Below are positions 37,122 through 44,373 of a DNA stretch of 64,000 nucleotides, in pieces. The notes under the pieces are model-generated. The model did no database searches. It worked only from the letters and a program-made list of their open reading frames with translations, and was not told the DNA's origin. Within the stretch, counting starts at the first letter, position 1, and each line of letters begins with the position of its first letter. The position numbers and the translations under genes were made by a program. The stretch spans positions 3,475,501 to 3,539,500 of the forward strand of contig NZ_FNTZ01000001.1 of assembly GCF_900105555.1 (NCBI RefSeq), read 5' to 3'. The stretch is from Pseudomonas coleopterorum (GTDB lineage Bacteria > Pseudomonadota > Gammaproteobacteria > Pseudomonadales > Pseudomonadaceae).

Positions 37122-38057
37122 TCAATAGCCGCGAGCGAAATCCACTTCGCCGCGCAGCGGCTTGCCGTCCTGCCACGCCTGCAGGTTCTCGACGAACAGC
37201 TCGACCATGGCCGCCGGCGAGGTCGGCGCTGCGCTGTGGCCGGTGAGCAGCAAGCCCCACGCGGTCCAGAAGGGATGCTTGACCGGCAACGGCTCCTGCC
37301 GACAGACGTCGATGACCGCACCGGCCAGGTGCCCTTCCTTGAGTGCTTCCACCAGATCCGCGTCCACCACCGCCACGCCGCGTCCGGCGTTGATGAACAG
37401 CGCTTCGGGCTTGAAACGCTTGAACATCGCCGCATCGAACAGATCGTGGGTCTGCGGGGTGTCGGGCAGCAGGTTGATGACATAGTCGGCCTGCTCTACC
37501 AGGCGACCAAGCTCAGCGAGCGGTGCCACTTCAGTGAAAGGCGCCAGCACTCTGGCACTGCTCGCCACCCCATTCAGTGCGACACCGAAGGGTTGCAGGA
37601 ACTTCGCCACCGCCTGGCCAATCTCGCCCACGCCGACAATCAACACGCTACGCCCAGCCAGGCTGCTGCCAGGACGCGGATCCCACTTGCGCTCGACCTG
37701 ACTCACCAGCCGTGCCAGCACTTCGCGCTCGTGGCCCAGCATGTAGGTCAGCATGTACTCGGCCATGACCTGACCGAAAATGCCCACGGCCCGAGTGAGG
37801 CGATAGCTTTGAGGCAAACTGTCATTTAGCAGCGGTTTTATGCCCGCCCAGGTCGACTGCGCCCATTGCGGCGTCGCGCCGGTGCGCAATAGGTTGACGA
37901 ACAGGTCCGGCTGGCCGAGCCACACCGGGCAATCTGCCACCAACCGCGCCAGCTCGGCCGGATCGCCGCTGGTCTGTACATTCAAATGAGGAGCAGCTGC
38001 GCCGAGCAACCTGGCGTATACGGCGTAATCGTGTTCGGCGATCAGAACGCGGGTCAT
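37122..38057 (-). CDS. D-2-hydroxyacid dehydrogenase, GhrA-like
   Basis: NAD(P)H-dependent reductase of glyoxylate, hydroxypyruvate or related 2-ketoacids. The 311 residues show the Rossmann motif VLIVGVGEIGQAVAKFL, the LPDTPQTHDLFD and FINAGRGVAVVDADLV motifs with catalytic Arg, and the catalytic His in LTGHSAAPTSP. The family more often has THSAA there, but the His is in place. Similar to E. coli GhrA in length and layout; the true substrate is not known. Confidence 0.88.
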   Translation of the reverse strand: MTRVLIAEHDYAVYARLLGAAAPHLNVQTSGDPAELARLVADCPVWLGQPDLFVNLLRTGATPQWAQSTWAGIKPLLNDSLPQSYRLTRAVGIFGQVMAEYMLTYMLGHEREVLARLVSQVERKWDPRPGSSLAGRSVLIVGVGEIGQAVAKFLQPFGVALNGVASSARVLAPFTEVAPLAELGRLVEQADYVINLLPDTPQTHDLFDAAMFKRFKPEALFINAGRGVAVVDADLVEALKEGHLAGAVIDVCRQEPLPVKHPFWTAWGLLLTGHSAAPTSPAAMVELFVENLQAWQDGKPLRGEVDFARGY

Positions 38058-38122
38058 TGCGGAACCTTGGTCAAGACAGCTGGCCGACCCTGTTTCAGCA
38101 GGGCGGCAGCAGATTGGGATGA

Positions 38123-38416
38123 TCAGATGGGGTCGTTGCGGCGCAGCAGCTCTTCGGGAAGATGCTCGATGTACTCGTCTTCGGCGGGCGGCATCTGCAG
38201 GTGGTAACCCTGGGTATCCAGGTGTTCCAGCACCAGATTGATGTCTTCACGCGCCAGGGCGCGCTCGGGGCTCAATACCAGGTCGAAGGCGTGCACCGGC
38301 TTGCCGAATACCCCCAGCAGGCCTTCGGGCACGCGCTCCAGCGCGTCGCTCTTGAGCACATAGAGGTACATTTCGTTCTTGCGCGGGCTGCGATAGATCG
38401 AGCAGATGCGTTTCAT
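38123..38416 (-). CDS. YcgL domain protein
   Basis: Conserved gammaproteobacterial protein of 97 residues ([20 protein letters not shown]). Family of unknown role; the fold is a small alpha/beta domain. The ATG at 38416 overlaps the rnd stop as ATGA, so it is cotranslated with RNase D, a conserved pairing. Confidence 0.92.
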   Translation of the reverse strand: MKRICSIYRSPRKNEMYLYVLKSDALERVPEGLLGVFGKPVHAFDLVLSPERALAREDINLVLEHLDTQGYHLQMPPAEDEYIEHLPEELLRRNDPI

Positions 38417-39546
38417 GACGGTTCTCCAGCGTTGGCCAGGCTGTCGAGCAGGGCCTGCCCCATGCGCTCGCGTCGCCATCCACGCAGCGAATCGGGCAAT
38501 TGATAAGGGCCATCGGGGTAGCCGGTCTTGAGCAGGGCCTCAAGGGTTTTCTTGCGCAGCATCAGCTCGGGTGCCATGTTCAGGCGCTCTGCTTCGCGTT
38601 GGCCGATGGCGCGCAACTGCTTGAGCACGGCCGAGCTTTCGATGGGCAAAGGCTCGGGCAGCGCCGCCGGCCAGTGCTCGGGCGGAACGCTGGCACCGGT
38701 CTTGATCAACTCCAGAATCTGCTCGCCATCCTGGCGGACGGTACGCGGATGCATGTCTTCGATCTTGGCCAGGGTCTGCAGGTTGTCCGGTTGCAGTTTG
38801 GCCAGGGGCCACAGCGACTGCTCACGCACGATGCGGTTGCGTGGCAGGTTGCGCGCACGGGCCTCGCGCTCGCGCCAGGCGCATAACTCGCGCAGCACCG
38901 CCAACTGTGCCCGCGACAACTTCCACGCCAGCTTGGCGTCACGGTACAGCTCGTCGGGGTTCACTTCGCGGCGCAGCTGGGCAACCAGTTCGGCGCCGTC
39001 TTCAAGGACCCAGGCGTACTTGTCCTCGGACAACTGCGGACGCAGCTTCTCGAACACTTCGGCCAGGTGCACGGCATCTTCGGCGGCATAGCTGACCTGG
39101 GTATCGGACAACGGCCGCTGCAGCCAATCCGAACGGGTTTCGCCCTTGGGCAGCTCGATGCCCAACACTTCCTGAACCAGGCGCGAGTAACCCATGGAGA
39201 AACCAAGGTTGAGGTAGGCCGCCGCCAATTGGGTGTCGAACAGCGGAGCTGGCAGGCTGCCGGTCAGGCGCAACAAAACTTCCAGGTCTTCGCTGCAGGC
39301 GTGCAGCACCTTGATCACCGCAGGGTTTTCCAGCAGTTGAGTCAGCGGTTGCCATTGCGTGATCGACAAGGGGTCGATCAGAAAAGCGCTGGCGCCGTCG
39401 CCGATCTGCAGCAGTCCGGCGATCGGGTAGAAGGTGTCGACCCGCATGAATTCGGTGTCGAGGGCGACGTACGGCAGGCGCTGCCAGTGGGCGCAATGCT
39501 CAGCCAGGCTGGCATCGTCGCGAATCCAGTGAATATCGATGGCCAC
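38413..39546 (-). CDS. rnd: Ribonuclease D
   Basis: 3'-5' exoribonuclease that trims tRNA precursors. The 377-residue protein starts at GTG 39546 with GGAG six bases upstream; a start 21 codons earlier gives a non-conserved extension. The DEDD catalytic residues are visible in [26 protein letters not shown], and [17 protein letters not shown]; two HRDC domains follow. The GTG start may limit translation. Overlaps ycgL by 4 nt. Confidence 0.95.
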   Translation of the reverse strand: MAIDIHWIRDDASLAEHCAHWQRLPYVALDTEFMRVDTFYPIAGLLQIGDGASAFLIDPLSITQWQPLTQLLENPAVIKVLHACSEDLEVLLRLTGSLPAPLFDTQLAAAYLNLGFSMGYSRLVQEVLGIELPKGETRSDWLQRPLSDTQVSYAAEDAVHLAEVFEKLRPQLSEDKYAWVLEDGAELVAQLRREVNPDELYRDAKLAWKLSRAQLAVLRELCAWREREARARNLPRNRIVREQSLWPLAKLQPDNLQTLAKIEDMHPRTVRQDGEQILELIKTGASVPPEHWPAALPEPLPIESSAVLKQLRAIGQREAERLNMAPELMLRKKTLEALLKTGYPDGPYQLPDSLRGWRRERMGQALLDSLANAGEPS

Positions 39547-39751
39547 AAGCCTCTCCCACGAATAATGGCGCGCAGTATATATCGGCCCTGCTTCCACGGG
39601 GACATCCATCCGTGCCTGCGGTCGCCAATCCTGAGAGTACCCGTTGCGGGCACATGCATTGAACGATCCGCCCCTCGTTGTGGGTCGAACCTAGGCATGG
39701 GGTCGTTTTCGATGGCCCGCCATTCTGTCCACACTGACCAGAGGTGTCGAG

Positions 39752-39976
39752 ATGCCGGTAAAACACAACTTGTTCGCTGACCTGAAACTGAGCAAGGAAG
39801 AGGTCGAAAGCCGCGCCAAGAGCGATGATCGACTCAGCCAGCTACTCACCGAATACCACGTCAGCGACGCCGACGTGGTCAAGGCCGAAGACCGCGCCGC
39901 GCCGGACGACGAGGTCAAGAAGCTCAAGGAAAAACGCCTGCTGATCAAGGACAAGATCGTCCAGCAGTTGGGCTAG
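39752..39976 (+). CDS. DUF465 (YdcH-family) small protein
   Basis: A 74-residue, highly charged, helical protein (MPVKHNLFADLKLSKEEVESRAK ... KLKEKRLLIKDKIVQQL) matching the YdcH/DUF465 pattern of short coiled-coil proteins that end in a KxxRLxxKD(K/E)I motif. Function unknown. No predicted neighbour partner; a GC-rich hairpin follows. Confidence 0.85.
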   Translation: MPVKHNLFADLKLSKEEVESRAKSDDRLSQLLTEYHVSDADVVKAEDRAAPDDEVKKLKEKRLLIKDKIVQQLG

Positions 39977-39983
39977 TGCGAGC

Positions 39984-40014
39984 GTGGGAGGCGGCGCAGG
40001 TGCGCCGCTTCCAC
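39984..40014. repeat. GC-rich palindrome between convergent genes
   Basis: GTGGGAGGCGGCGCA / TGCGCCGCTTCCAC-type imperfect inverted repeat just after the DUF465 stop and 6 nt before the PAP2-like stop. It resembles a degenerate REP unit (GTGGGAG...) and may end transcription from both sides. Confidence 0.5.
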
Positions 40015-40019
40015 AGTCC

Positions 40020-40628
40020 TCACAGTGCCGAGGATTCGCGCTTCAGGTCCGCATGGCGAAACGGCTTGGTCGCCCCGGACAAGGATGTGGCCACCTGATC
40101 GAGCCAATGCTCGGCGGTAAATTTTGGCGCACCGGCCGCAAGTACGATCAGCATCAACCCAGGCACCAGCGCAGCCGGCCCGAGACGCCGCAGGTTCCAA
40201 CGTTCCAACACCAGAAGAAACGCGAACGCGGCACTCCCGCCGATCACCGCACCCATGATGGCCTCCGCCATCGGGTGGATCACATTGCCCACCAGCGTTG
40301 CCGCGAACCAGACTCCAAAGCCAAGACCCGCCAGCGCCGCCGGCCATCGCAGACGCGGATGGATCTGCCGCGCCAGCATGTTCGCCAGCACCGGCATCAT
40401 CAAACAGGCATTCATCGCATGGCCACTGAACACGGCAATGTTCAACGACGGCAGGCCGATGCCCCAGCCTTTGAACAGAATCTTGCTGGCGCCGACCAGG
40501 GCGTAGGCGCACAACACCGTCAGCAACCACACGGCACATGCGGCGCGGGCGCCGCTGAACCACAACCAGCCGGCAATCACCAGCGCAATGGGGAACATCA
40601 CGGTGATAGCACCGTACTCCAACAACAT
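40020..40628 (-). CDS. PAP2-superfamily membrane protein with altered motifs
   Basis: A 202-residue protein with five or six hydrophobic helices and the PAP2 middle motif FSGHAMNA. The third motif, normally SRxxxxxHxxxD, reads TLVGNVIHPMAE: His and an acidic residue are kept but the Arg is replaced. The first motif is also degenerate (KILFKGWGIGLP). Phosphatase activity on lipid phosphates is possible but doubtful given the missing Arg. Isolated gene, convergent with the DUF465 gene. Confidence 0.75.
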   Translation of the reverse strand: MLLEYGAITVMFPIALVIAGWLWFSGARAACAVWLLTVLCAYALVGASKILFKGWGIGLPSLNIAVFSGHAMNACLMMPVLANMLARQIHPRLRWPAALAGLGFGVWFAATLVGNVIHPMAEAIMGAVIGGSAAFAFLLVLERWNLRRLGPAALVPGLMLIVLAAGAPKFTAEHWLDQVATSLSGATKPFRHADLKRESSAL

Positions 40629-40684
40629 GCATCACTCCTTCACAATCGAACCAACTGCGCCGGTCGTGTAGATCCGGCGCGACA

Positions 40685-41503
40685 TCAAGGCGTCTTGTTG
40701 AGCGTTATACGCGAGATATCGTGGACCGCGATGTACTTCTTGGCATTCTTCGACACACGCACGCATCCAAACACCAGTACGTAGGCACCGGCCAGGTCCT
40801 CAAGCTCATGTATCGGAAAGCGCTGGGTGAAATCATCGGCCAGCGAACTGTCGACCACCACGCTCAAGTCCTGCCGCCCGCCGGTGTTGAGCCACAGGCT
40901 CGGCGGCTGATCGCCCGACTGCGCCGCATCGGAGATCAAGCCCCAATAACCGCGCATGCGCTCCAGCTCATCACACTCGGCATGGGCGAACGGCACGAAG
41001 AAATCGCGGACCTTGAACAGCCCGCTTTCCACCGAGATCAACTGCTCCGAACGACGAAAGTCCTCGCTCAGGATCAGGTTCTTCAGCAACGTGCTCAAGC
41101 GCCGATGACGGGTCTGGGTTCTTTGTGCGGCATGCCCGCCACCCTGCCGGCCTGCGCCATAGGTGGCCTCTGCGCCCTCCTCCACGGCGTGATGATGCAA
41201 CGGTGCGCCAAAGGCAAAGTCCACCTCGATGCGTTCGCCCCGGTTGACCACATCGTCCTGCTCCAGCGTGTCACCGCGGTACGACGCACTCTGCGGCCCG
41301 CCCATGTCGCAGAACTCGGCGTGGGGCCGGGCACCGAAGCAGGAGGCCTGACCACTGCGCGCCGCCTTGCGATAAAACCCAGGGCCCATGCAACGCGGAC
41401 ACAACAGATTGCGCCGCATGACACCAATGCACTTGGGGCTCAGCGCCTCGAATCCGGCGATGTCGTAAACGGTATTGTTGATGGTGCACAAGGCGACGTC
41501 CAT
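40685..41503 (-). CDS. Cysteine-rich protein of unknown function
   Basis: I do not recognise this 272-residue protein. The first 70 residues are a zinc-ribbon-like segment with Cys6, Cys25, CPRC (about 35-38), Cys53 and Cys65 and several His, including LLCPRCMGPGFYRKA and FGARPHAEFC; it recalls the N-terminal domain of CoiA-like proteins, but weakly. A His- and Gly-rich linker follows (about 100-130), then a C-terminal domain ending in a possible OB-fold-like stretch (AYVLVFGCVRVSKNAKKYIAV). No signal peptide or membrane helix. It stands alone between the PAP2-like gene and the catabolic cluster. A nucleic-acid role is a guess. Confidence 0.7.
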   Translation of the reverse strand: MDVALCTINNTVYDIAGFEALSPKCIGVMRRNLLCPRCMGPGFYRKAARSGQASCFGARPHAEFCDMGGPQSASYRGDTLEQDDVVNRGERIEVDFAFGAPLHHHAVEEGAEATYGAGRQGGGHAAQRTQTRHRRLSTLLKNLILSEDFRRSEQLISVESGLFKVRDFFVPFAHAECDELERMRGYWGLISDAAQSGDQPPSLWLNTGGRQDLSVVVDSSLADDFTQRFPIHELEDLAGAYVLVFGCVRVSKNAKKYIAVHDISRITLNKTP

Positions 41504-41722
41504 GCAGCTCTCCGGCTCGGGTCTCAGGTAGGGATGCGGGAGGTTGGCAGTGGACGGAGTGGGATGATAGGCGAAGGGGGGATTTTCAGATTTTTCTTAC
41601 AGGGTTTCTGCTGCGCAGCTTTTTTGGCGAAAGCACGGGTTAGCGAGCCGGAACGCAACGGCTCACTTTGCACAGAGGTACGGGTGGCTGAAACACGGGT
41701 CGGAAGTTTGCCGGGTCGTTTT
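41504..41722. other. Intergenic region with hairpin (41645-41664)
   Basis: 219 nt without a gene. It contains GAGCCG / CGGCTC with an 8-nt loop, a possible terminator region for the NTF2-like gene, and T/A-rich runs near 41580-41630 with TATCAT that may belong to the promoter of the cysteine-rich gene. Nothing else is recognisable. Confidence 0.35.
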
Positions 41723-42127
41723 TCAGGCCTTGGCAATCTCTGGCGTCAGCAGCCATTCGGCACTGTCATTCCAGACGTCCATGCGGACTATCTTGCCATC
41801 CCGCACCTCGAATCGATCCAGGTAACGGTTGCCCGAGAAACTGCGGCCATCAGCCCATTCACCATAAAGCGTTCCGTTTGAATACACCACGGTGTGATCA
41901 CCACGGTCCATCCAGTCGAAATTACCCAGGGCTTTCTTGACCCACGCGTAGCGTGAACCGTTGAACGCAGTGATTGCCTGGGGATCGGGCATCACCCGTC
42001 CGCCGGTGAAGGTGATCTGCACATCCTCACTCATGAACGTCGCGGCGCGGACCGGATCCGGAGCCATCGAGGCCTCGAGGAAACTGCTAACAATCTGTAC
42101 GTCTTTGTTTATATCGATCATCGTCAT
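41723..42127 (-). CDS. NTF2-like (SnoaL-type) protein
   Basis: A 134-residue single-domain protein (or 132 from the ATG at 42121, which is better spaced from its AGGAG site). It has the NTF2-like pattern: an N-terminal helix pair (VSSFLEASMAPDPVRAATFMSEDVQITF), and a curved beta-sheet with YLDRFEVRDGKIVRMDVWNDSAEW. Such proteins act as small-molecule isomerases, dehydratases or binding proteins. It is divergent from the ABC importer operon with 179 nt between, so it may act on the same compound. Specific reaction unknown. Confidence 0.8.
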   Translation of the reverse strand: MTMIDINKDVQIVSSFLEASMAPDPVRAATFMSEDVQITFTGGRVMPDPQAITAFNGSRYAWVKKALGNFDWMDRGDHTVVYSNGTLYGEWADGRSFSGNRYLDRFEVRDGKIVRMDVWNDSAEWLLTPEIAKA

Positions 42128-42157
42128 AACTCCTGAATCAAGGTAAGTCCGCTGATG

Positions 42158-42171
42158 GCGGATGCATCCGC
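42158..42171. promoter_or_regulatory. 14-bp perfect palindrome, candidate operator
   Basis: GCGGATGCATCCGC is a perfect dyad located 31 bp before the NTF2-like ATG, inside the divergent region shared with the ABC operon. Its sequence differs from the TGCTAGCA motif nearby, so it may bind a second regulator. Confidence 0.4.
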
Positions 42172-42260
42172 TTGGTGCAAAACGCTTTATTTTGGCGCGC
42201 AGACTGCGGTATTCACGGACATATCGGCCATTTTTGTGGATCCAGCGACTGGCATCCTAC

Positions 42261-42291
42261 TTGCTAGCAATAAATATGCAAATGCTAGCAA
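42261..42291 (+). promoter_or_regulatory. Paired TGCTAGCA palindromes (candidate GntR-family operator)
   Basis: TTGCTAGCAA (42261-42270), a perfect 10-bp palindrome, and a second TGCTAGCA (42283-42290), 21 bp apart centre to centre, just before the AGGAG site of the ABC substrate-binding gene. A related pair sits in front of the gamma-glutamyltransferase-like gene at 50461-50491. The GntR-family gene between them is the natural candidate to bind both. Confidence 0.65.
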
Positions 42292-42306
42292 TCAGGAGAG
42301 TAAACC

Positions 42307-43500
42307 ATGGCCACCTGGCTTCCAAACCTGCAACGTCTGCTGTTCCCCGTGGCTGCGGCAGCCACGCTAAACCTGGCGATGATCCAAGGCGCGCAAGCGG
42401 CCGAACCGCCGATCAAAGTCGGTTTGTTAGCCGCCCTTTCGGGCCAATCGGCCAAGTCCGGGGAAGCCCTGACCCGCGGCCTGACCATGGCCATCAATGA
42501 GGTCAATGCCAGCGGCGGCGTGCTTGGCCGTCAGTTGGAGCTGGTGCGTCGAGATGATGAAAGCAACCCGTCCAAGGGGATGCTCGCCGCGCGCGAGCTG
42601 GTCCAGCGCGAGAAGGTCACCGTGCTGTTCGGCGGACTGGACACGCCAGTTTCCCTGGCTATCGTGCCGCTGGCCAATCAACTCAAAGTACCGTTCATGG
42701 GCATCTGGGCCGCGGGTACGAAAATCACCGAGAACGGTGCGGCAGAAAACTACGTGTTCCGGGTCTCTGCCGTCGATGAGCTGGTGGACGAGGCCCTGGT
42801 GCAATACGGGGTCGACAACGGCATGAAAAAGCCGGGCATGATCCTCATCAATAATCCCTGGGGCGAATCCAACGAGGCAGGTTTCAAACGCGCCCTGGAA
42901 AAACGCAGCCTGGCCAATGCCGGTGTCGAGCGCATTCAGGACAGCGATTTGGACGTGGTTCCGCAATTGACTCGCCTGAAAAACGCCGGTGCGGACACTC
43001 TGCTGATGGTGGGCAATGTGGGTCCTTCGGCACAGGTGGTCAAATCCCTGGACCGCATGGGCTGGGACGTGCCTGTGGTTTCTCACTGGGGGCCGGCGGG
43101 TGGTCGTTTCGGCGAACTGGCGGGGCCGAACGCGTCCAAGGTCCATTTCATTCAGACCTACGTGTTCACGGAACACAACGGCGCCAAGGGCGATGCACTG
43201 CTGGCCGCATTGAAGACGGCCTACCCGCAGATCAAGACCGTGGCCGACGTCACCCCGGCAGTCGGCATCGCCAATGCGTACGACGCGCTGCATCTCGCCG
43301 CTCAAGCCATCGAAAAGGCCGGCACCACGCAGGGCCCTGCCGTGCGCGACGGTTTCTACGCAGTCACGGACTATGACGGCTTGATCAAGCACTACAAGCA
43401 GCCGTTCAGCCCATCCAAGCATGATGCCCTGGGCCCTGACGACTATATCTTCACCCACTTCGTCAACGACCAGATCGTACCGCTCAAGCCTCAGGAGTAA
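42307..43500 (+). CDS. ABC transporter substrate-binding protein (branched-chain/amide type)
   Basis: Periplasmic binding protein of 397 residues that delivers substrate to the importer encoded next. A Sec signal peptide ends near AQAAEPP (about residue 35). The mature part starts IKVGLLAALSGQSAKSGEALTRGL, the Leu/Ile/Val-binding-protein family pattern, and later NPWGESNEAGFKR and VGNVGPSAQVVKSLDRMGW. AGGAG lies six bases before the ATG. Ligand is not predictable; such proteins bind amino acids, amides, urea or aromatic acids. The downstream hydrolases suggest an amide or amide-like ligand. Confidence 0.92.
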   Translation: MATWLPNLQRLLFPVAAAATLNLAMIQGAQAAEPPIKVGLLAALSGQSAKSGEALTRGLTMAINEVNASGGVLGRQLELVRRDDESNPSKGMLAARELVQREKVTVLFGGLDTPVSLAIVPLANQLKVPFMGIWAAGTKITENGAAENYVFRVSAVDELVDEALVQYGVDNGMKKPGMILINNPWGESNEAGFKRALEKRSLANAGVERIQDSDLDVVPQLTRLKNAGADTLLMVGNVGPSAQVVKSLDRMGWDVPVVSHWGPAGGRFGELAGPNASKVHFIQTYVFTEHNGAKGDALLAALKTAYPQIKTVADVTPAVGIANAYDALHLAAQAIEKAGTTQGPAVRDGFYAVTDYDGLIKHYKQPFSPSKHDALGPDDYIFTHFVNDQIVPLKPQE

Positions 43501-43503
43501 GCG

Positions 43504-44373
43504 ATGTTCACCGCCGCCGTTATCACCGGGCTCGGCCTGGGCAGCATGTACGCTTTGTTGGCATTGGGTTTTCACCTCACCTACGTCGTATCGCGCACCG
43601 TCAACTTTGCCCAGGGCAGCGCCATGATGGTCGGTGCGGTGCTCGGCTACCTGTTTTGCATCAACTGGGGCTGGCCATTGTGGCTGGGCGTGCCACTGAC
43701 ACTGATCCTCTGTGCGTTGTATGGCTTGGTGATCGAGCGCTACCTGGTACGGCCCTTCCACAGCCGTGGTTCGCAGGCCTGGCTGATGGCAACGGTGGCG
43801 GGCGGAATTCTGGTGGACAACCTTGCGCTGTTTACCTTCGGCAAGGAACCTCGGCAGTTCGAGAGCCGCTTGGTGAACCTGAATGTCGAGCTGTTCGGCA
43901 GCCACATCAGTGCACTGCAGCTGCTGATTCCACTGGCAGGCGCGGCCGTCGCCCTGGCGCTGTACCTGGTACGGCGTTACACCCGACTGGGCAAGGTACT
44001 GGAAGCCTGCGTGCAAAATCCGCGCGCCGCGATGCTGATGGGCATCAACGTCAATCGTGTGGTCGCCATCGCCTTTGCGCTGTCGACCGTCTTCGCGGCG
44101 GTGGCGGGCCTGTTGATTGCGCCACTGTTCAGCGTCAACGCGGAAATGGGCCTGTTGTTCGGCCTGAAAGCCTTTGCGGTGGCGATTCTCGGTGGCATCG
44201 GCAGCGCGGGCGGTGTGTTCGCCGCCGGATTGCTGTTCGGCCTGGCCGAGGCGTTGATCACCCTGTACTTCGGCTCGGCATTCACCCAGATATTCACGTT
44301 TGCGCTGGTCATTCTGGCGCTGGCGATTCGGCCTAACGGCCTGTTCGGCAGCCGGGTATTGGTGAAAGTATGA
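43504..44373 (+). CDS. ABC transporter permease, LivH type
   Basis: First permease of the importer: 289 residues, about eight hydrophobic helices, and the LivH motifs LGLGSMYALLALGFHLTYVVSRTVNFAQGS at the N-terminus and ILGGIGSAGGVFAAGLLFGL near the C-terminus. It starts 3 nt after the binding-protein stop and overlaps the next gene in an ATGA junction, so translation is coupled. The partner permease is the N-terminal domain of the fused protein. Confidence 0.94.
   Translation: MFTAAVITGLGLGSMYALLALGFHLTYVVSRTVNFAQGSAMMVGAVLGYLFCINWGWPLWLGVPLTLILCALYGLVIERYLVRPFHSRGSQAWLMATVAGGILVDNLALFTFGKEPRQFESRLVNLNVELFGSHISALQLLIPLAGAAVALALYLVRRYTRLGKVLEACVQNPRAAMLMGINVNRVVAIAFALSTVFAAVAGLLIAPLFSVNAEMGLLFGLKAFAVAILGGIGSAGGVFAAGLLFGLAEALITLYFGSAFTQIFTFALVILALAIRPNGLFGSRVLVKV

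Noticed and set aside
42427..44016. Open frame of 529 codons opposite the binding-protein and permease genes
   Set aside because: Composition is a mirror of the coding strand; no motif.
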